The notes: a model not told the origin generated them from the letters alone. DNA of 64,000 nt from Liolophura sinensis (GCF_032854445.1 NC_088298.1:24391295-24455294); one strand, 5' to 3'; positions 33,250-45,945 are shown, counted from the first letter of the stretch. Program-made: numbers and translations.

Positions 33250-33630
33250 TGATTTATTTATGTTTTTTAATTGTTGTTTTACGCCTTACTCTGTTAATGG
33301 AAAGAAGACTGCACAATACATTTCCAGTGGTAAGAGATCTTCTCCCTGGAAGTTATGACATCAAAGAGGTAAAACGATGTTCAAGTAACGACAAGGACAG
33401 CGACTCTATCATGACCAGAAAACGGCGGGTAATCTGCCAGTCCTACCACCATCAGGGACCTGGTTAGAATCCCACACCTCCCAGGGACTGGCATCTTCGT
33501 GTGTCTACCTATAGAGATAATGCCAGACACCCAAGGACTAAGCGCAACAGTGAACCGTCGTACACTGAATTACAGACGTCTGCACAGCCATTGCCAATTG
33601 GAAACATCCCTCAAGAGTCGAAAACAAGAT
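33250..33630. other. Spacer with a short SINE tail scrap
   Basis: The segment tgttgttttacgccttact at about 33270 is a terminal scrap of SINE family A. The rest is unassigned. Confidence 0.45.
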
Positions 33631-34263
33631 GGCGGCTTGGTAACTTATCCTTGACAAGATGATGACACTTCAAGCTCTGTAGTGGCGGCTTGGTCACTTA
33701 CCCTTGACAAGTTGATGACACTCCAAGCTCTGTAGTGGCGGCTTGGTCGTTTACCCGTGGCAAGATGATGGCACTCCAAGCTCTGTAGCGGCGGCTTGGT
33801 GACTTATCCTTGACAAGATGATGACACTCCAAGCTCTGTAGTGGCGGCTTGGACATTTACCCGTGGCAAGATGATGACACTCCAAGCTCTGTTGTGGTGG
33901 CTTGGTGACTTACGCTTGACAAGATGATGTCACTCCAAGCTCTGTTATGGTGGCTTGGTGACTTACCCTTGACAAGATGATGACACTTCAAGCTCTGTAG
34001 TGGTGGCTTGGTGACTTACCCTTGACAAGATGATGACACTCCAAGCTCTGTTGTGGTGGCTTGGTGACTTACCCTTGACAAGATGATGACACTCCAAGAT
34101 CTGTAGTGGGGGCTTGATGACTTACCATTGACAAGATGATGACACTCCAAGCTCTGTAGTGATGGCTTGATGACTTACCATTGACAAGATGATGACACTC
34201 CAAGATCTGAAGTGGTGGCTTGGTCACTTACCCTTAACAAGACGATGACACTCCAAGGTCTGT
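33631..34263. repeat. 53-bp minisatellite array, about 12 units
   Basis: Units of ggcggcttggtgacttaccc, ttgacaagatgatgacactc, caagctctgtagt with scattered substitutions. No coding potential. Confidence 0.95.
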
Positions 34264-34369
34264 AGACGACATATGTTCATGCCATATGCAGGACGCTTCG
34301 GTATATTGCTGTTCAACAAAGTATAATTTACAATGTGAAAATTGAAACTATCCCGCTTGTCCTAAAGTC

Positions 34370-34750
34370 TGCGTACAAATGTTAGGTCCAGATAAGATTT
34401 ACCATCTGGAGAGTCTGTCGTTTACTTTAAATCTAGCGAAGGTGGATAAATATCTTTCACAGCCTTTGCTGTATATGAATCGTTTAAAGTTAACAGATCA
34501 TCAATATACCGTTTAGTGAATGAGAAAGATCGGGCCTGGTGAGGATTACTCCTTACTAGTTTCTGTATATAGTCGTATTCATATGAGAACAGGTATAGGT
34601 CAACCACAGCGAAGGGGTGACATCGGCATACCTATACACTGCTGATATATGTTTTCCCCGAATTTCACACAGATGTTATTAATCATAAACTCAAGCAACT
34701 CAATGAACATGGAAACATCCCATGAGTGGTAACCTTCGTATTTTGTGGCA
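34370..34750 (-). pseudogene. Penelope-like reverse transcriptase, catalytic-core remnant
   Basis: Minus strand from 34750 down: KYEGYHSWDVSMFIELLEFM, INNICVKFGENIYQQCIGMP, then MSPLRCG and a break; DLYLFSYEYDYIQKLVRS; FTKRYIDDLLTLND with the catalytic Tyr-Ile-Asp-Asp at about 34496-34508; IYPPSLDLK, a stop, then SYLDLTFVRR. The order (FG..., QxxGMPM, LYLFSYE, RYIDD, IYP, SYLDL) is that of Penelope-like polymerases, which copy RNA into DNA at the target site. The GTNCAP-like part is lost at the first break, and there are at least two in-frame stops. Neither the N-terminal region nor the GIY-YIG domain is attached. Confidence 0.78.
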
Positions 34751-35482
34751 CTGAAGAAGATAAGATAAATGCACCAAAGTCACCAGTCAATGACACAATT
34801 AGCATGTATCAACAGTCCAGAATCTTTTCCACCTGAATCCGTTGAATTTAGTACGATTTATGGGATAGTTTTTTTCTGCTATCGGCATTTATAACAGCAT
34901 TCATACCCTCTTGTCGACAGCAGCCTTCGCTTCGAGTTCCCATCGACCAACTCCCGTTTGGTCAATAAAAATACACTAAAATCAATTGGTAATGGCACAC
35001 ATCTAGCATGTATTGATAGTTAAGACTTCGTGAGTTGAGTACGATTTATTGATGAGTTCAGCCAGTCATTAGGCTCTACCACAGTTTAAAACAGATTTTC
35101 GTTGTCTACATATTATTCTGGTTCAACGATGAAGCGAGTTCTACCTAGTAATAACAACTTGCAACAAACAAGCATATTTTGAATCTCTTAAAGGAGAAGA
35201 AAACATAAAAATTATGCAAAGATCAGATGTAAGATCTTGAAAACTTATATGAAAATGTGGTCTTTAATATTTTTTTGATTTTTTCTTTCATATTTCGAAC
35301 TTTCATATGTAAGTTTTCTGTTTTCTCTACCTTTAATTTACTCAATTCCACATACACAAATAATAACACAAACAGAGCAGCAATCTCACTGCTACTTAGC
35401 TACTGTTGCGACTTTTTTATTATTGCGACTTGTTACTCAACTTTCATTGCTGTAAACTTAGCTATTAAATACTATTCCTTAG
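34751..35482. other. No gene recognised
   Basis: AT-rich. This would hold the 3' UTR of the minus-strand exon at 35483-35768 if that exon is real. Part of it may be further decayed retroelement. Confidence 0.45.
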
Positions 35483-35768
35483 TCATGTGTCATCTTTTTT
35501 CGATCGTTTCTGGAAAAACATCCTTTGCTGTTTCAAGGCCTTTTGGTACATCGTCAGGTCAAGGTCACTCACAGACCGCATTGCGCGTGCATGAAGGATT
35601 ATGGTTGACTTTGGGGACTCCGGAAATTCAAGTTCTCCAATGAATTGCACCAGTTCTCCCACGCATGCGCGGAAAGGTTCGACAAGTCTCGTAGCCACCG
35701 TGAGATCCGCTCCAGAACGAGCCTCATGAAGAACTGCTTGCTGAGAGTTGAAGTCGTAGTGTGCCAGT
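35483..35768 (-). CDS. Orphan terminal coding exon, gene not recognised
   Basis: An open minus-strand stretch of 94 codons, then TGA at 35483-35485, preceded by a textbook acceptor (tctgttttcctcctcag, exon edge 35768; the first base completes a codon). The peptide starts LAHYDFNSQQAVLHEARSGA and ends MFFQKRSKKDDT. It is soluble, probably helical and charged, with no signal, membrane segment or zinc ligands. Amino-acid composition and the splice site argue for a real last exon. I do not recognise the family. Preceding exons should lie above 35768; a SINE begins 35 bp away and no partner exon was found up to 43.9 kb, so the intron is long or the gene is broken. Confidence 0.5.
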
Positions 35769-35802
35769 CTGAGGAGGAAAACAGATAAATTTATTTATTC
35801 AT

Positions 35803-35960
35803 TCATGTATTTGATTGGTGTTTTACACAGTACTTTTGAATATTTCGCATACGACGCCGGCCAGCATTATGATGGCACGAAACCCGACAGAGCCTGAGAA
35901 AAACCCAGGATCATGGACGGGCTATTAGCAGACCGCTCCCCTCGTCCCCGCTCACCTCCC
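35803..35960 (-). mobile_element. SINE family A, head missing
   Basis: The segments ttgattggtgttttacacag, cgccggccagcattatgatg and aacccgacagagcctgagaa match the tail and body. The copy ends in unrelated C-rich sequence. It sits in the intron before the orphan exon. Confidence 0.8.
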
Positions 35961-37494
35961 GCCACCAAAAAAGAGATAAAAGAAATAACAATACATTGTA
36001 ATAAGCGAAGAATCCCATGAATAATTATCCTGGGCAAGTTCTATTACAAGTTTCCTAAAGGATTTGCAAGTCTCCTCTTGAAGCCACAGTAAATATAGAA
36101 GTTCTGCATTTGGTTCAAAAACAAAATACAAATGTACTTAGCATACAGCCTATTTTTTAGAAAATTATCCACAATTTTCTTTCTCTCTAAATTCCACTAT
36201 CTGTTCGCGTGTTAAAGTAATCAGCAATACATGGGCTTGCACTGGAACACCGGGCACGTTACACGCAGCACGACGCCTATGACAGTTAAAGTATTCTTAA
36301 ATCCGTCCGACCACAGCTCTGTTACACAAAGTAACTGAACGCTAAGCTGAATTTAACTACATTGGCATTAGTATTAAAAACTTTAGTAGTCAGGTGTCAG
36401 TAACTGACAATAAACCTAGCCCACACTAGTTTTGTGGAACTATGCTCCGCTTAAACTCTTATGAATGCTGAAGGTCAAGGGCGGAAGTGACATGGTTGTC
36501 AATTTCAAAGTTTTGAGTCTGACCAGTACCGGGTTTGAGCCCTAGTCTGCTTCCTATTACAAGCTCGGCTCTCCTATTCTTCACTCGGACACAGTATGTA
36601 ATATTCTTATGCTATTTAATATAATCACCCAATTAAAATGTTGGTTATAACTAAGAAAGAATATTTATCATACATGTAAGAATTGTGGCGTTTACGTCTC
36701 TTTGAAATTGCAGTAAAGGTAGTTAGTTATCAATTATACTGCTGCCTACTGTTCAAAGATTGAAATGATATAGTTACTTCAAGGGAGGAAACTCACACCG
36801 TTTAATTTTGGATTCCACGTTCTTAAATGCGCTTATTCCCCCCTGAATTGTAATATCTCATCTTCTGCATATATATTGTATATGTATGCATGTTTATGCT
36901 AACTTATGCTTAACTTGATATGTCATATTGACCTATACTCTAGTCTCATGTAACACACATGGAAAAAATGTAAATGTGCACAAAGCTCTTAGGTTACCTC
37001 AGATATTTATATTTCATGTTAATTCACATTCATAAATTGCATTAAGAGCAGGTAAAGTTTTAACAAAGTTATAAAGGTACGTCCAAAATCTGAGGGCAGA
37101 TTTAACCGTACACTAACTTAGAGAATAAATGGGCCAGTATTTATGTTAAAATAGTTTTTCCTGTTCCTGTGACAAGAGCCGGTATGTGATCACTGGGGCT
37201 ACAGGAAGCATGGCCATATACAGAAAAGCATTAAAAGTCTGATCTCAAACTTTAATGGTGACATTGTGACTGTGCAAAAAGAAATTTAAAAAATGGAACT
37301 CAAAAGGATGCTTTCTAAGAGCTTTTAAGTCTGTGAATGAAAGAAATTTGTATACAAACTTAACTTTTTATTGGTAACCCATTATATTTTTGTTTAATTT
37401 GCTTGTTAGTTATAATTCAGATTTAGTTTTGGCAAATAGTTTGGGAGCCCAAACGTTTGCCAGAACTGAATTGACTCTAAGATATAGCCCCGGA
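35961..37494. other. No gene recognised
   Basis: AT-rich, ORF-poor sequence. Confidence 0.5.
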
Positions 37495-37728
37495 AAGCTC
37501 GCTGTTGACAGACGGAAGCTCGCTGTTGACACGCTGAAGCTCGCTGTTGACAAGCTGAAGCTCGCTGTTGACAGGCTGAAGCTCGCTGTTGACAGACTGA
37601 AGCTCGCTGTTGACAGGCTGAAGCTCGCTGTTGACACGCTGAAGCTCGCTGTTGACAGGCTGAAGCTCGCTGTTGACAGGCTGAAGCTCGCTGCTGACAG
37701 ACTGAAGCTCGCTGCTGACAGACTGAAG
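37495..37728. repeat. 21-bp minisatellite array, about 11 units
   Basis: Units of aagctcgctgttgacaggct g, with tgctgac and acacgctg variants. The unit is seven codons, so frames stay open on both strands (a Leu-Ala-Val-Asp-Arg-Leu-Lys heptad on plus; Gln/Arg- and Ser-rich frames on minus). The heptad looks like a coiled coil but no gene surrounds it. Confidence 0.95.
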
Positions 37729-37927
37729 TTACGCATGGAGAACACCTTTTGTGAAACTCATCCACTGTTAGTGCTTGTAATAATCGTTAACTCAGTTGAA
37801 TTCATCTATTTGCAAGTTTGAAGGCTTTGCGTCCGCATGCAGTGATTTCATTTATTTCAGACATGAAAATAACTCATCGTAAACATTTACTGAGCCTAGA
37901 AGGAATTTGCTTCTTTTGCAAAGGAAA

Positions 37928-38160
37928 GATTTATTTGTTTATTTGATTTTTGTTTTACGCCGTACAACCAGCATTTTGGTATGAGGAAACTGGACAGAGC
38001 CCGGGGGAAACTCATGACCATCCGCAAGTTGCTGATAGATCTTTCCACGTACGGCCGGAGAGGAAGCCAGCATGAGTTGGAACTGAACTCAAGAGCGACC
38101 GCATTGGTGGGAGGCTCCTGGGTCATTGCGTCGCGCTTGCGTGCTAACCACCTTGGCTAA
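37928..38160 (-). mobile_element. SINE family A, near full length
   Basis: Tail tgttttacgccgtacaacca (with an internal deletion of the caagaatatttcac part), body gacagagcccgggggaaact, ccatccgcaagttgctgata, and head gaactcaagagcgaccgcat, ggctcctgggtcattgcg, gcgtgctaaccaccttggc. Confidence 0.88.
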
Positions 38161-39437
38161 AAGAAAAGACAACAAGAGACCAAATGTATATATGCATCGA
38201 CAAGGCATCCCACATGATGTTTATAAAGCATAATAAGCATTATTTTTGTGATGTTACATAACCGAGATATCTAATGTAAGCAAAATCGCACACAATGAGA
38301 AAACTGCAGGCGGCGCCATGTTATCATTTTTAACCAGTTAGGCGCCAGATATTTCTTTGACCCCAGAGAGGATGCAGCTGTTTCCGCTGACGTCACCCTA
38401 ACCCGGTTTTTGCCGTTTAGCCATATCTACGTTAGGTACGAATGACACGACATCATGTTTCCGGTAGTTCTAACATTGCGCATCCCTGAGCCTCGCAAGT
38501 TTCTTGTTTTTTATATCCTTGGAATTTTAGATTAATGAGATACGGAATCGACGCTGAATGGCTAACAGTGGAGATAGGATCTCCTGGGTTAAACCATGCA
38601 GCTTATAGGTCACGCTTGAATAAATCTTCCTTACTTCAGCATGTATGCCAAGCAGAGTCGAATGGACTTGCCTATATCACATCTGCCAATCAGCAACGAT
38701 TCAGTGTTCCTTTGAAGTTAACTAACTTGTTGAGTTACAAAGCATGATCCACGATCATGAAGAATTTGTCAGGTGATCATGAATGATCTAACTGCGATAT
38801 GTTACGATTTGGGATCGCCAAGTCAGACGTTTAAAACGTGACCATCATGGCCTTGCTGTGGTCATCACCCATCGCCTCTGTGGCTAGTCGCGCGCTCTTT
38901 CTACGATATGCCAGCGATTCCAACATTTTTCAATCGCAGCTATATAGATCGTAACCTGTGTGCATCCCCGTTGTGGCTTTGTCTGTACATGAGGAATTCC
39001 TGGGGCAGATTCCATAACGCCATTTCCAGCCGAACTAAACTATGTGTACAAATTTCAACTTCTAGTACAGACAGTACTCAAAACCAAGAATTGAGTCAGA
39101 AATGTTTTTGCAGTTTTTCAAGGTTACTCCTTCGTCCACCGAAAAGTTAACTCAGAAATGTTGTACAGCTGGAGAAGATATGTGGACATGCATAGCTGGA
39201 CAAGTAGCACCCGTTGGTGTCAGTGGGCTCTGTACGACATGGTGTTAGCCAGCTATAGGAGAGCAGAAACGTTCTGCACATACTCACTGTTCTGAAATCC
39301 CACCCTAAAATTACCCATCCTAACACAGCAGGAGATAAGAGATCCACCCGCAAACCTATCCAAGTTGTCCTGCTTGAACATTCAAACTGTCAATTTCCGG
39401 CATGAAACAATTTTGGAGTTTGCAGAGAGACTCACAC
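38161..39437. other. No gene recognised
   Basis: Short ORFs only. No convincing exon. Confidence 0.5.
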
Positions 39438-39530
39438 ACTGGTATACTCAATAAAGTAATCTGCCCATTTTAACAAAAAGTCTGAGTGATGCTACAGAAT
39501 ATATGTGTACAGTATCCAGTGTTTATAACA
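39438..39530. mobile_element. MITE family M, left-end fragment
   Basis: The segments tactcaataaagtaatctgc, ttttaacaaaaagtctgagt, gatgctacagaat match the left arm with a small deletion. The right half is missing; a SINE follows at 39541. Confidence 0.65.
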
Positions 39531-39540
39531 TAATGTTCAT

Positions 39541-39692
39541 TTATATATTTATCTGATTGGCGTATTACGCCGTACTCAAGAATATTTGATTTATACGACG
39601 TCGGCAGGCTTTGTGTTGGGAGAAAAACGGGCAGAGCCCGGGGGAAACCCACGTCCATCCGCAGGTTGATGCCGGACCTTCCGGAGAGGAAG
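39541..39692 (-). mobile_element. SINE family A, head missing
   Basis: The segments attacgccgtactcaagaat, gggcagagcccgggggaaac, ccacgtccatccgcaggttg and gaccttccggagaggaagc match. The copy stops before the B-box. Confidence 0.85.
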
Positions 39693-40958
39693 CAACTTTT
39701 TTTCTCAAGTCTTATGTCTATAACATTCAAGTATTAATACATAATAAATTATCATTTTCTCCCCTCTCAGCTCTGGTTCTAAGCAATATTATGCCGAGTC
39801 CATTCATGCGTACCTTCCAGGATGATCCCCTTTTCCACTACGACAGAAATGAAATAAAGACGCCACAACCTTCAACGAAAGCTACAAGCTAAAAGGAATA
39901 ACACGTACATAACAAGTACACAGTTATCTTCCCTTAGATGTTGTAGCCTGCGAGGAAGCTAACAAAAAATGACTTGTAATATCTCTCCCTGTTTTAATTG
40001 TCCCCATATGCTACCTCTTTTGTGCGTATACGCGAATATATTGATACCAGAGTAACTGGTACCAACAGCATTAGCCAAGTTTCTGCACATCGGCCGATTT
40101 TAGTACAGAGAAATAAGTATTTTCTCCAATAAATAAAGCCCACGATCTATTTCATACCCAATTCTACGATGTTAGTGTACTGAACAGTGCACGCTCGATT
40201 TGGGATCTTTTGGGGATAGCCTCATAAGCAATTTTTTTTCTTTTTCTTTTTTTACACCTTTGGGTTTATTTATCTCGTACCGGTATTAAGTATCGGCACT
40301 GAATTTGTTCATTGCTCACTTACTTGCCCGTAACTCGAACAGACTTGCCGTCGAACAGGCTCTTGCCTGCTTGGGATGAAATCTCTGACAAGAAGACTGG
40401 TTCTCCACATTGCGGCAGCTCACGCGCGTCCATCAGTGTTCACTTCAGTTTCCACTCCCGAGTTCAAACATCCCGACCCCATTTTATTTATTTCTCGCGC
40501 CATAAATGTCCAGCGCAAGACAAGGGCAAATAACCACGCTAAATGTTAAATGATTCCGACGTAAATTGAGTTACCTGCCCTTGACATAGTATTGTCAACC
40601 TTGGTTTATTTGCAAATATTGGAGAATTTGTATTTGAAGACTTGATTTAATAAAAACAGCTTCACTTTAATGATGTGCACGACTGTATCGACCCCTTAGT
40701 GGCGCCAAGAACATGAGGAATATTAAAAACGGTCTAGAGCAACGACCTTCCGCACTCTGCCACGACTGCTCACCTTAATGCGGCACTAATGATGTTTTCA
40801 CGGGAGCCATAGTTATTGGCTATAGACTAAATCATACCCAAGCACGAGCTTTTATCCTTGGCTTTTGCATAAGGCCAAACCAATTTAATTTCTTGTTTTA
40901 CTGGAAGAAAAAATCTTCTTTTTTTTTTTTCAATGTCAGAGTAAGATGTAAATATAAA
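39693..40958. other. No gene recognised
   Basis: Unassigned sequence, increasingly AT-rich to the right. Confidence 0.5.
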
Positions 40959-40960
40959 AA

Positions 40961-41144
40961 TGAAAAATCATCGAATTTTTGCAAAAATGTGGACTGTCCC
41001 AGCAATTGTACCATATGAAGATATATTTACATTACTGAAAGGCCTTGAAAAATGAAAAATCATCGAATTTGTGTAAAATGTGGACTGTCCCAACAATTTT
41101 TCATATGAAGATATATTTACATTACTGAAAGGCCTTGAAAAATA
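40961..41144. repeat. Tandem duplication of a 92-bp unit
   Basis: Two adjacent copies (starting 40961 and 41053) share gaaaaatcatcgaattt, aatgtggactgtccca, catatgaagatatatttaca and ttactgaaaggccttgaaaa, with small indels between them. Confidence 0.9.
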
Positions 41145-43916
41145 GTAAAATCATCTGAAACATTAAGATCGCTCAAAATAAAAAAGTGCATTTATCAATC
41201 GTATATTTGTTCCATTTTCGGACTTTTTAGCGTCAGCTGGTTGGTGAAAAACTGGATTGGTTAAATGAACGAACAACTGACAGACAGAACTACAACACAT
41301 TTCCAGTGCATACAGTCATGTATTCAAGATACAAGATGAATAACAATGAAATAACTTAAACAATTTGATGACTTTTTGAAAACGAGTTCAAATGACGGTA
41401 ATTATGATATCTGACAAAAGCAAGAACCTGCAGAAGAATCAGACTGAAATTTCAAACTTTGATATGTATATATATATATAGATATATATATATATACGTC
41501 AATATATTCAGGTACTCATCTTAGTTTGTATATTATAATTGCAACTCTATATTCAGCTTAAATTACAAAATGTTGGTAAATTGTCATTAAATATTTTCAT
41601 CAGTCAGTAATAACTTGTTCATCCAAAAAAAAAAAAAAAACACACACACAAGGAATTTTCACTAACAGTAAAGTCTTAACAGTTAACAAACTACATGTAA
41701 CACAAAGAACATTTCTAAATGTTCATGGTGAGAAATTCATTAATAAACTACACTGCTCTTTCAGTTTTCTGAACATGCCTAAATTAAAAAAACAGAAGAA
41801 TTCCTGTGTTGACAATTTCATGTATATAAACAAGAGGGTTAAGAGTGAAGTAAACAACTCTAAGTTATTTGCTGTGAACATTTCACAAATGCTAGCACAT
41901 TAAAATGAGTTTAAAAGCCCCAAATTTTCAAAATTTATAAAAAAAAAAAAGATGAACTACAATCTTTAAATTCTATTATGTTTATCCCACATCACTGCTC
42001 GTTAAAACCTTGATGACTGATATTGTTGTAACTAACTGATTTGTAAAATTAATATTGACTCGTGTTTTAAAAAGTTTACTGCATTTACACTCGAATGAAT
42101 GGGCCAAAATTGAATCAGGTCAGATTGTTTAACTTATATGATTAGCAGTCCTGTACAGTTCACTCTGAAAAAAGAGTAATGGAACCAAACTGAATTTAAA
42201 TACAAACTTTAACTGTTGAATTTGTGGCATCAGCAGTTTTGAATAGCTTACTCTTTTTCTTAAGCTGGAACAAATGAACATGAAACTGAACGTAAACTTG
42301 AGGTTTGTGCCGTAAGATGTTGTGAAAAGCTTAATCTTTTTTGTTAAATTTGAACCAGTTTTGGGCAGCTGACTCAAGCTTTGTAAAATTACACAGAACT
42401 GTATGTAAAGTAAAATCCTAACAACAAACAGATTTTACAGCTAAAGAATGATTTGAATTATTTAACTATCTTACAGCAGAGTTTCAGTGAAAAGAAAATG
42501 ATCAAAATCCTGTTTTAGTTCTTATCTTGCACCGACAACAGGACAGATTTCATTTCAAGCGGCAAAAATATTACACTGCACAACTCAAAATGATATTAAA
42601 AACACAAGCTAAAGTGTGTCACACAAGTAATATTGGTGCCAGTTTTACATCAGGCTTTACACATATATATATATTTTTTTAAAAATGCACTTATGAAACA
42701 TTTCACAACAAATCAATGTTTGAGATACAGTGTATATTTACAAGTAGCACCAACATTTGTCCTTTAGTAGCAGACTGAGAATTGCTTTAAACACAGTGGA
42801 AAAAAAAGTGACATGGACTGCTTTACTCACAAAAAAGAGAGTACAAAAGTTATTTAAAGTAATATAACACAGCCTTCTGGAACTGAATTTTGGCAGCAAA
42901 GGTTTTCTGTACAATATATGTGATTATCAGATATGTACTAAGCCTGAACTTTGAGAGGAACTTGTGATGCTCTCAAACCAATTACTTATTGTACAAATGG
43001 TACATCTGTCTTCACAAGTTCAAGCGTTCCATTTTGTTCGTTTGAAAATACACCCACGACTTTCCTTCAATCTACACACTGAGATCCCAAACATATTCAT
43101 GCCTTTACAACTTTTACGTAATTGTGCCAAGAGTGAAAAGTTTACTTTGCTTTCTCAGCATCTCAACCTCTGTCAATGAATTTAAAAAAAGTCTAACATC
43201 ATGTCCTAACAATAATTTTAAAATAATGAACTGTAGTTTGTATTATTTTGATCCTAATCTTAATAAAAACAGTTTAACTTCACAGAGACCAATTAATCTG
43301 ACAAATTGGGCGTGTCTACAATACAAGCACACCACTTGCTTCCAACAATAATCCAGGATTATCCTTTAGTATATGAATAGGATTTAAATTTGAACAGCAT
43401 TTACAATATATGTACCATATATACATATGATGAAGAAAAAAAAAAACACTAAGACAACGATGACTTTAATCCGAAAAATAGAGAAATTAGTTGTATGATT
43501 ATTTGTGTTGAGATTCATATAATTAATTCATAAGTATTTTAAAAGTTGTGATTATAAAAAAAAAAGTCAGAAGGTATGTAAATGTGACGATGAATTAATG
43601 AATGAATGAATGAATGAAGTTTTTCAAGTACGTTCTCCACTTTCAAAAACATTTTCACCTTACAAGAAAAGTTATTTCCCTTTGTGGAGACATAGGATTC
43701 CTTACCTAACAGAATTCTGAATTCTGAGGGGCGATAAAGAAGAAAAAATAAGTGATGACTGCATGAATAACTGGTGAAACTGGATTGGACAGTGACCACT
43801 TTGTGCGCGTTCACTAACAGGCTTGAAAAGCTAGTGACCATAACTTGTTGGGACAGTGTGACGGTGTAGACGGGACAGTCATTATCCACTACATCATCCA
43901 ATTATGGAGAAAAAAA
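41145..43916. other. Long AT-rich stretch without a gene
   Basis: About 2.8 kb with poly-A and poly-T runs, a TA/GA microsatellite at 41467-41500 and no SINE or MITE that I can see. It lies 3' of the Sp-type gene, beyond the 44-bp array. No exon was recognised on either strand. Confidence 0.5.
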
Positions 43917-45945
43917 TCTTCCTTTGCTTTACCAATGTGAAGAATTGGAAGGAACATTCATCATCCTTTGTTGTGCCAATGTGGGAAGATGGAAGGAACA
44001 TTCATCATCCTTTGTTGGGCCAATGTGAAGAGATGGAAGGAACATTCATCATCCTTTGTTGGGCCAATGTGATGAGATGGAAGGAACATTCATCATCCTT
44101 TGTTGTGCCAATGTGGGAAGATGGAAGGAACATTCATCATCCTTTGTTGGGCCAATGTGAAGAGATGGAAGGAACATTCATCATCCTTTGTTGGGCCAAT
44201 GTGATGAGATGGAAGGAACATTCATCATCCTTTGTTGGGCCAATGTGGCAAGATGGAAGGTACATTCATCATCCTTTGTTGGGCCAATGTGGCGAGATGG
44301 AAGGAACATTCATCATCCTTTGTTGGGCCACTGTAATGAGATGGAAGGAACATTCATCATTCTTTGTTGGGCCAATGTAATGAGATGGAAGGAACATTCA
44401 TCATCCTTTGTTGGGCCAAAGTGGCGAGATGGAAGGAACATTCATCATCCTTTGTTGGGCCAATGTGATGAGATGGATGGAACATTCTTTATCCTTTGTT
44501 GGGGCAATGTACTGAGATGGAAGGAACATTCATCATCCTTTGTTGGGCCAATGTGATGAGATGGAAGGAACATTCATCATCCTTTGTTGGGCCAAGGTGA
44601 TGAGATGGAAGGAACATTCATCATCCTTAGTTGGGCCAATGTGGCAAGATGGAAGGAACATTCATCATCCTTTGTTGGGCCAATGTGATGAGATGAAAGG
44701 AACATTCATCATCTTTTTTTGTACCATGTGGCGAGATGGAAGGAACATTCATCATCCTTTGTTGGGCCAATGTGGCAAGATGGAAGGAACATTCATCATC
44801 CTTTGTTGGGCAAATGTGATGAGATAGAAGGAACATTCATCATCCTTTGTTGGGCCAATGTGATGAGATGGAAGGAACATTCATCATCTTTTGTTGTACC
44901 AATGTGGCGAGATGGAACATTCATCATCCTTTGTTGGGCCAATGTGATGAGATGGAAGGAACATTCATCATCCTTTGTTGGGCCACTGTAATGAGATGGA
45001 AGGAACATTCAACATCCTTTGTTGGGCCAATGTGATGAGATGGAAGGAACATTCAACATCCTTTGTTGGGCCAATGTAATGAGATGGAAGGAACATTCAT
45101 CATCCTTTGTTGGGCCAATGTGGCAAGATGGAAGGAACATTCACCATACTTTGTTGGGCCAATGTGATGAGATGGAAGGAACATTCATCATCCTTTGTTG
45201 GGCCAATGTAATGAGATGAGAGGAACATTCATCATCCTTTGTTGGGCCACTGTAATGAGATGAGAGGAAAATTCAACATTCTTTGTTGGGCCAATGTGAT
45301 GAGATGAAAGGAACATTCATCATCCTTTGTTGGGCCAATGTGGCAAGATGGAAGGAACATTCATCATCCTTTGTTGGGCCAATGTGATGAGATGAGAAGA
45401 ACATTCATCATCAATTGTTGGGCCAATGTGAAGAGATGGAAGGAACATTCATCATCCTTTGTTGGGCCAATGTGATGAGATGGAAGGAACATTCATCATC
45501 TTTTGTTGGGCCAATGTGAAGAGATGGAAGGAACATTCATCATCCTTAGTTGGGCCAATGTGATGAGATGGAAGGAACATTCATCATCTTTTGTTGCACC
45601 AATGTGGCGAGATGGAAGGAACATTCATCATCCTTTGTTGGGCCAATGTGATGAGATGGAAGGAACATTCATCATCCTTTGTTGGGCCACTGTAACGAGA
45701 TGGAAGGAACATTCAACATCCTTTGTTGGGCCAATGTGATGAGATGGAAGGAACATTCATCATCCTTTGTTGGGCCAATGTGGCAAGATGGAAGGAACAT
45801 TCATCATCCTTTGTTGGGCCAATGTGATGAGATGAGAAGAACATTCATCATCAATTGTTGGGCCAATGTGAAGAGATGGAAGGAACATTCATCATCCTTT
45901 GTTGGGCCAATGTGGCGAGATGGGAGGAACATTCGCTTTTATTTG
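43917..45945. repeat. 44-bp minisatellite array, about 46 units
   Basis: Units of ccaatgtgatgagatggaag, gaacattcatcatcctttgt, tggg. Common variants are gtggcgag, gtggcaag, gtgaagag and ctgtaatgag. Because 44 is not a multiple of three, the frame rotates every unit, producing many 60-150-codon pseudo-ORFs on both strands. The array begins right at the putative 3' end of the minus-strand Sp-type gene, about 290 bp past its stop codon. Confidence 0.96.
45938..45943 (-). terminator. Candidate polyadenylation signal of the Sp-type gene
   Basis: AATAAA on the minus strand, about 290 bp after the stop codon at 46233. Cleavage 10-30 bp further would end the transcript at the edge of, or just inside, the 44-bp array. 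Other signals further down are possible. Confidence 0.35.

Noticed and set aside
37390-37821. Coiled-coil protein with repeated LAVDRLK heptads
   Set aside because: The heptads derive from a 21-bp minisatellite that is open on both strands, with no splice sites or homologous flanking sequence.
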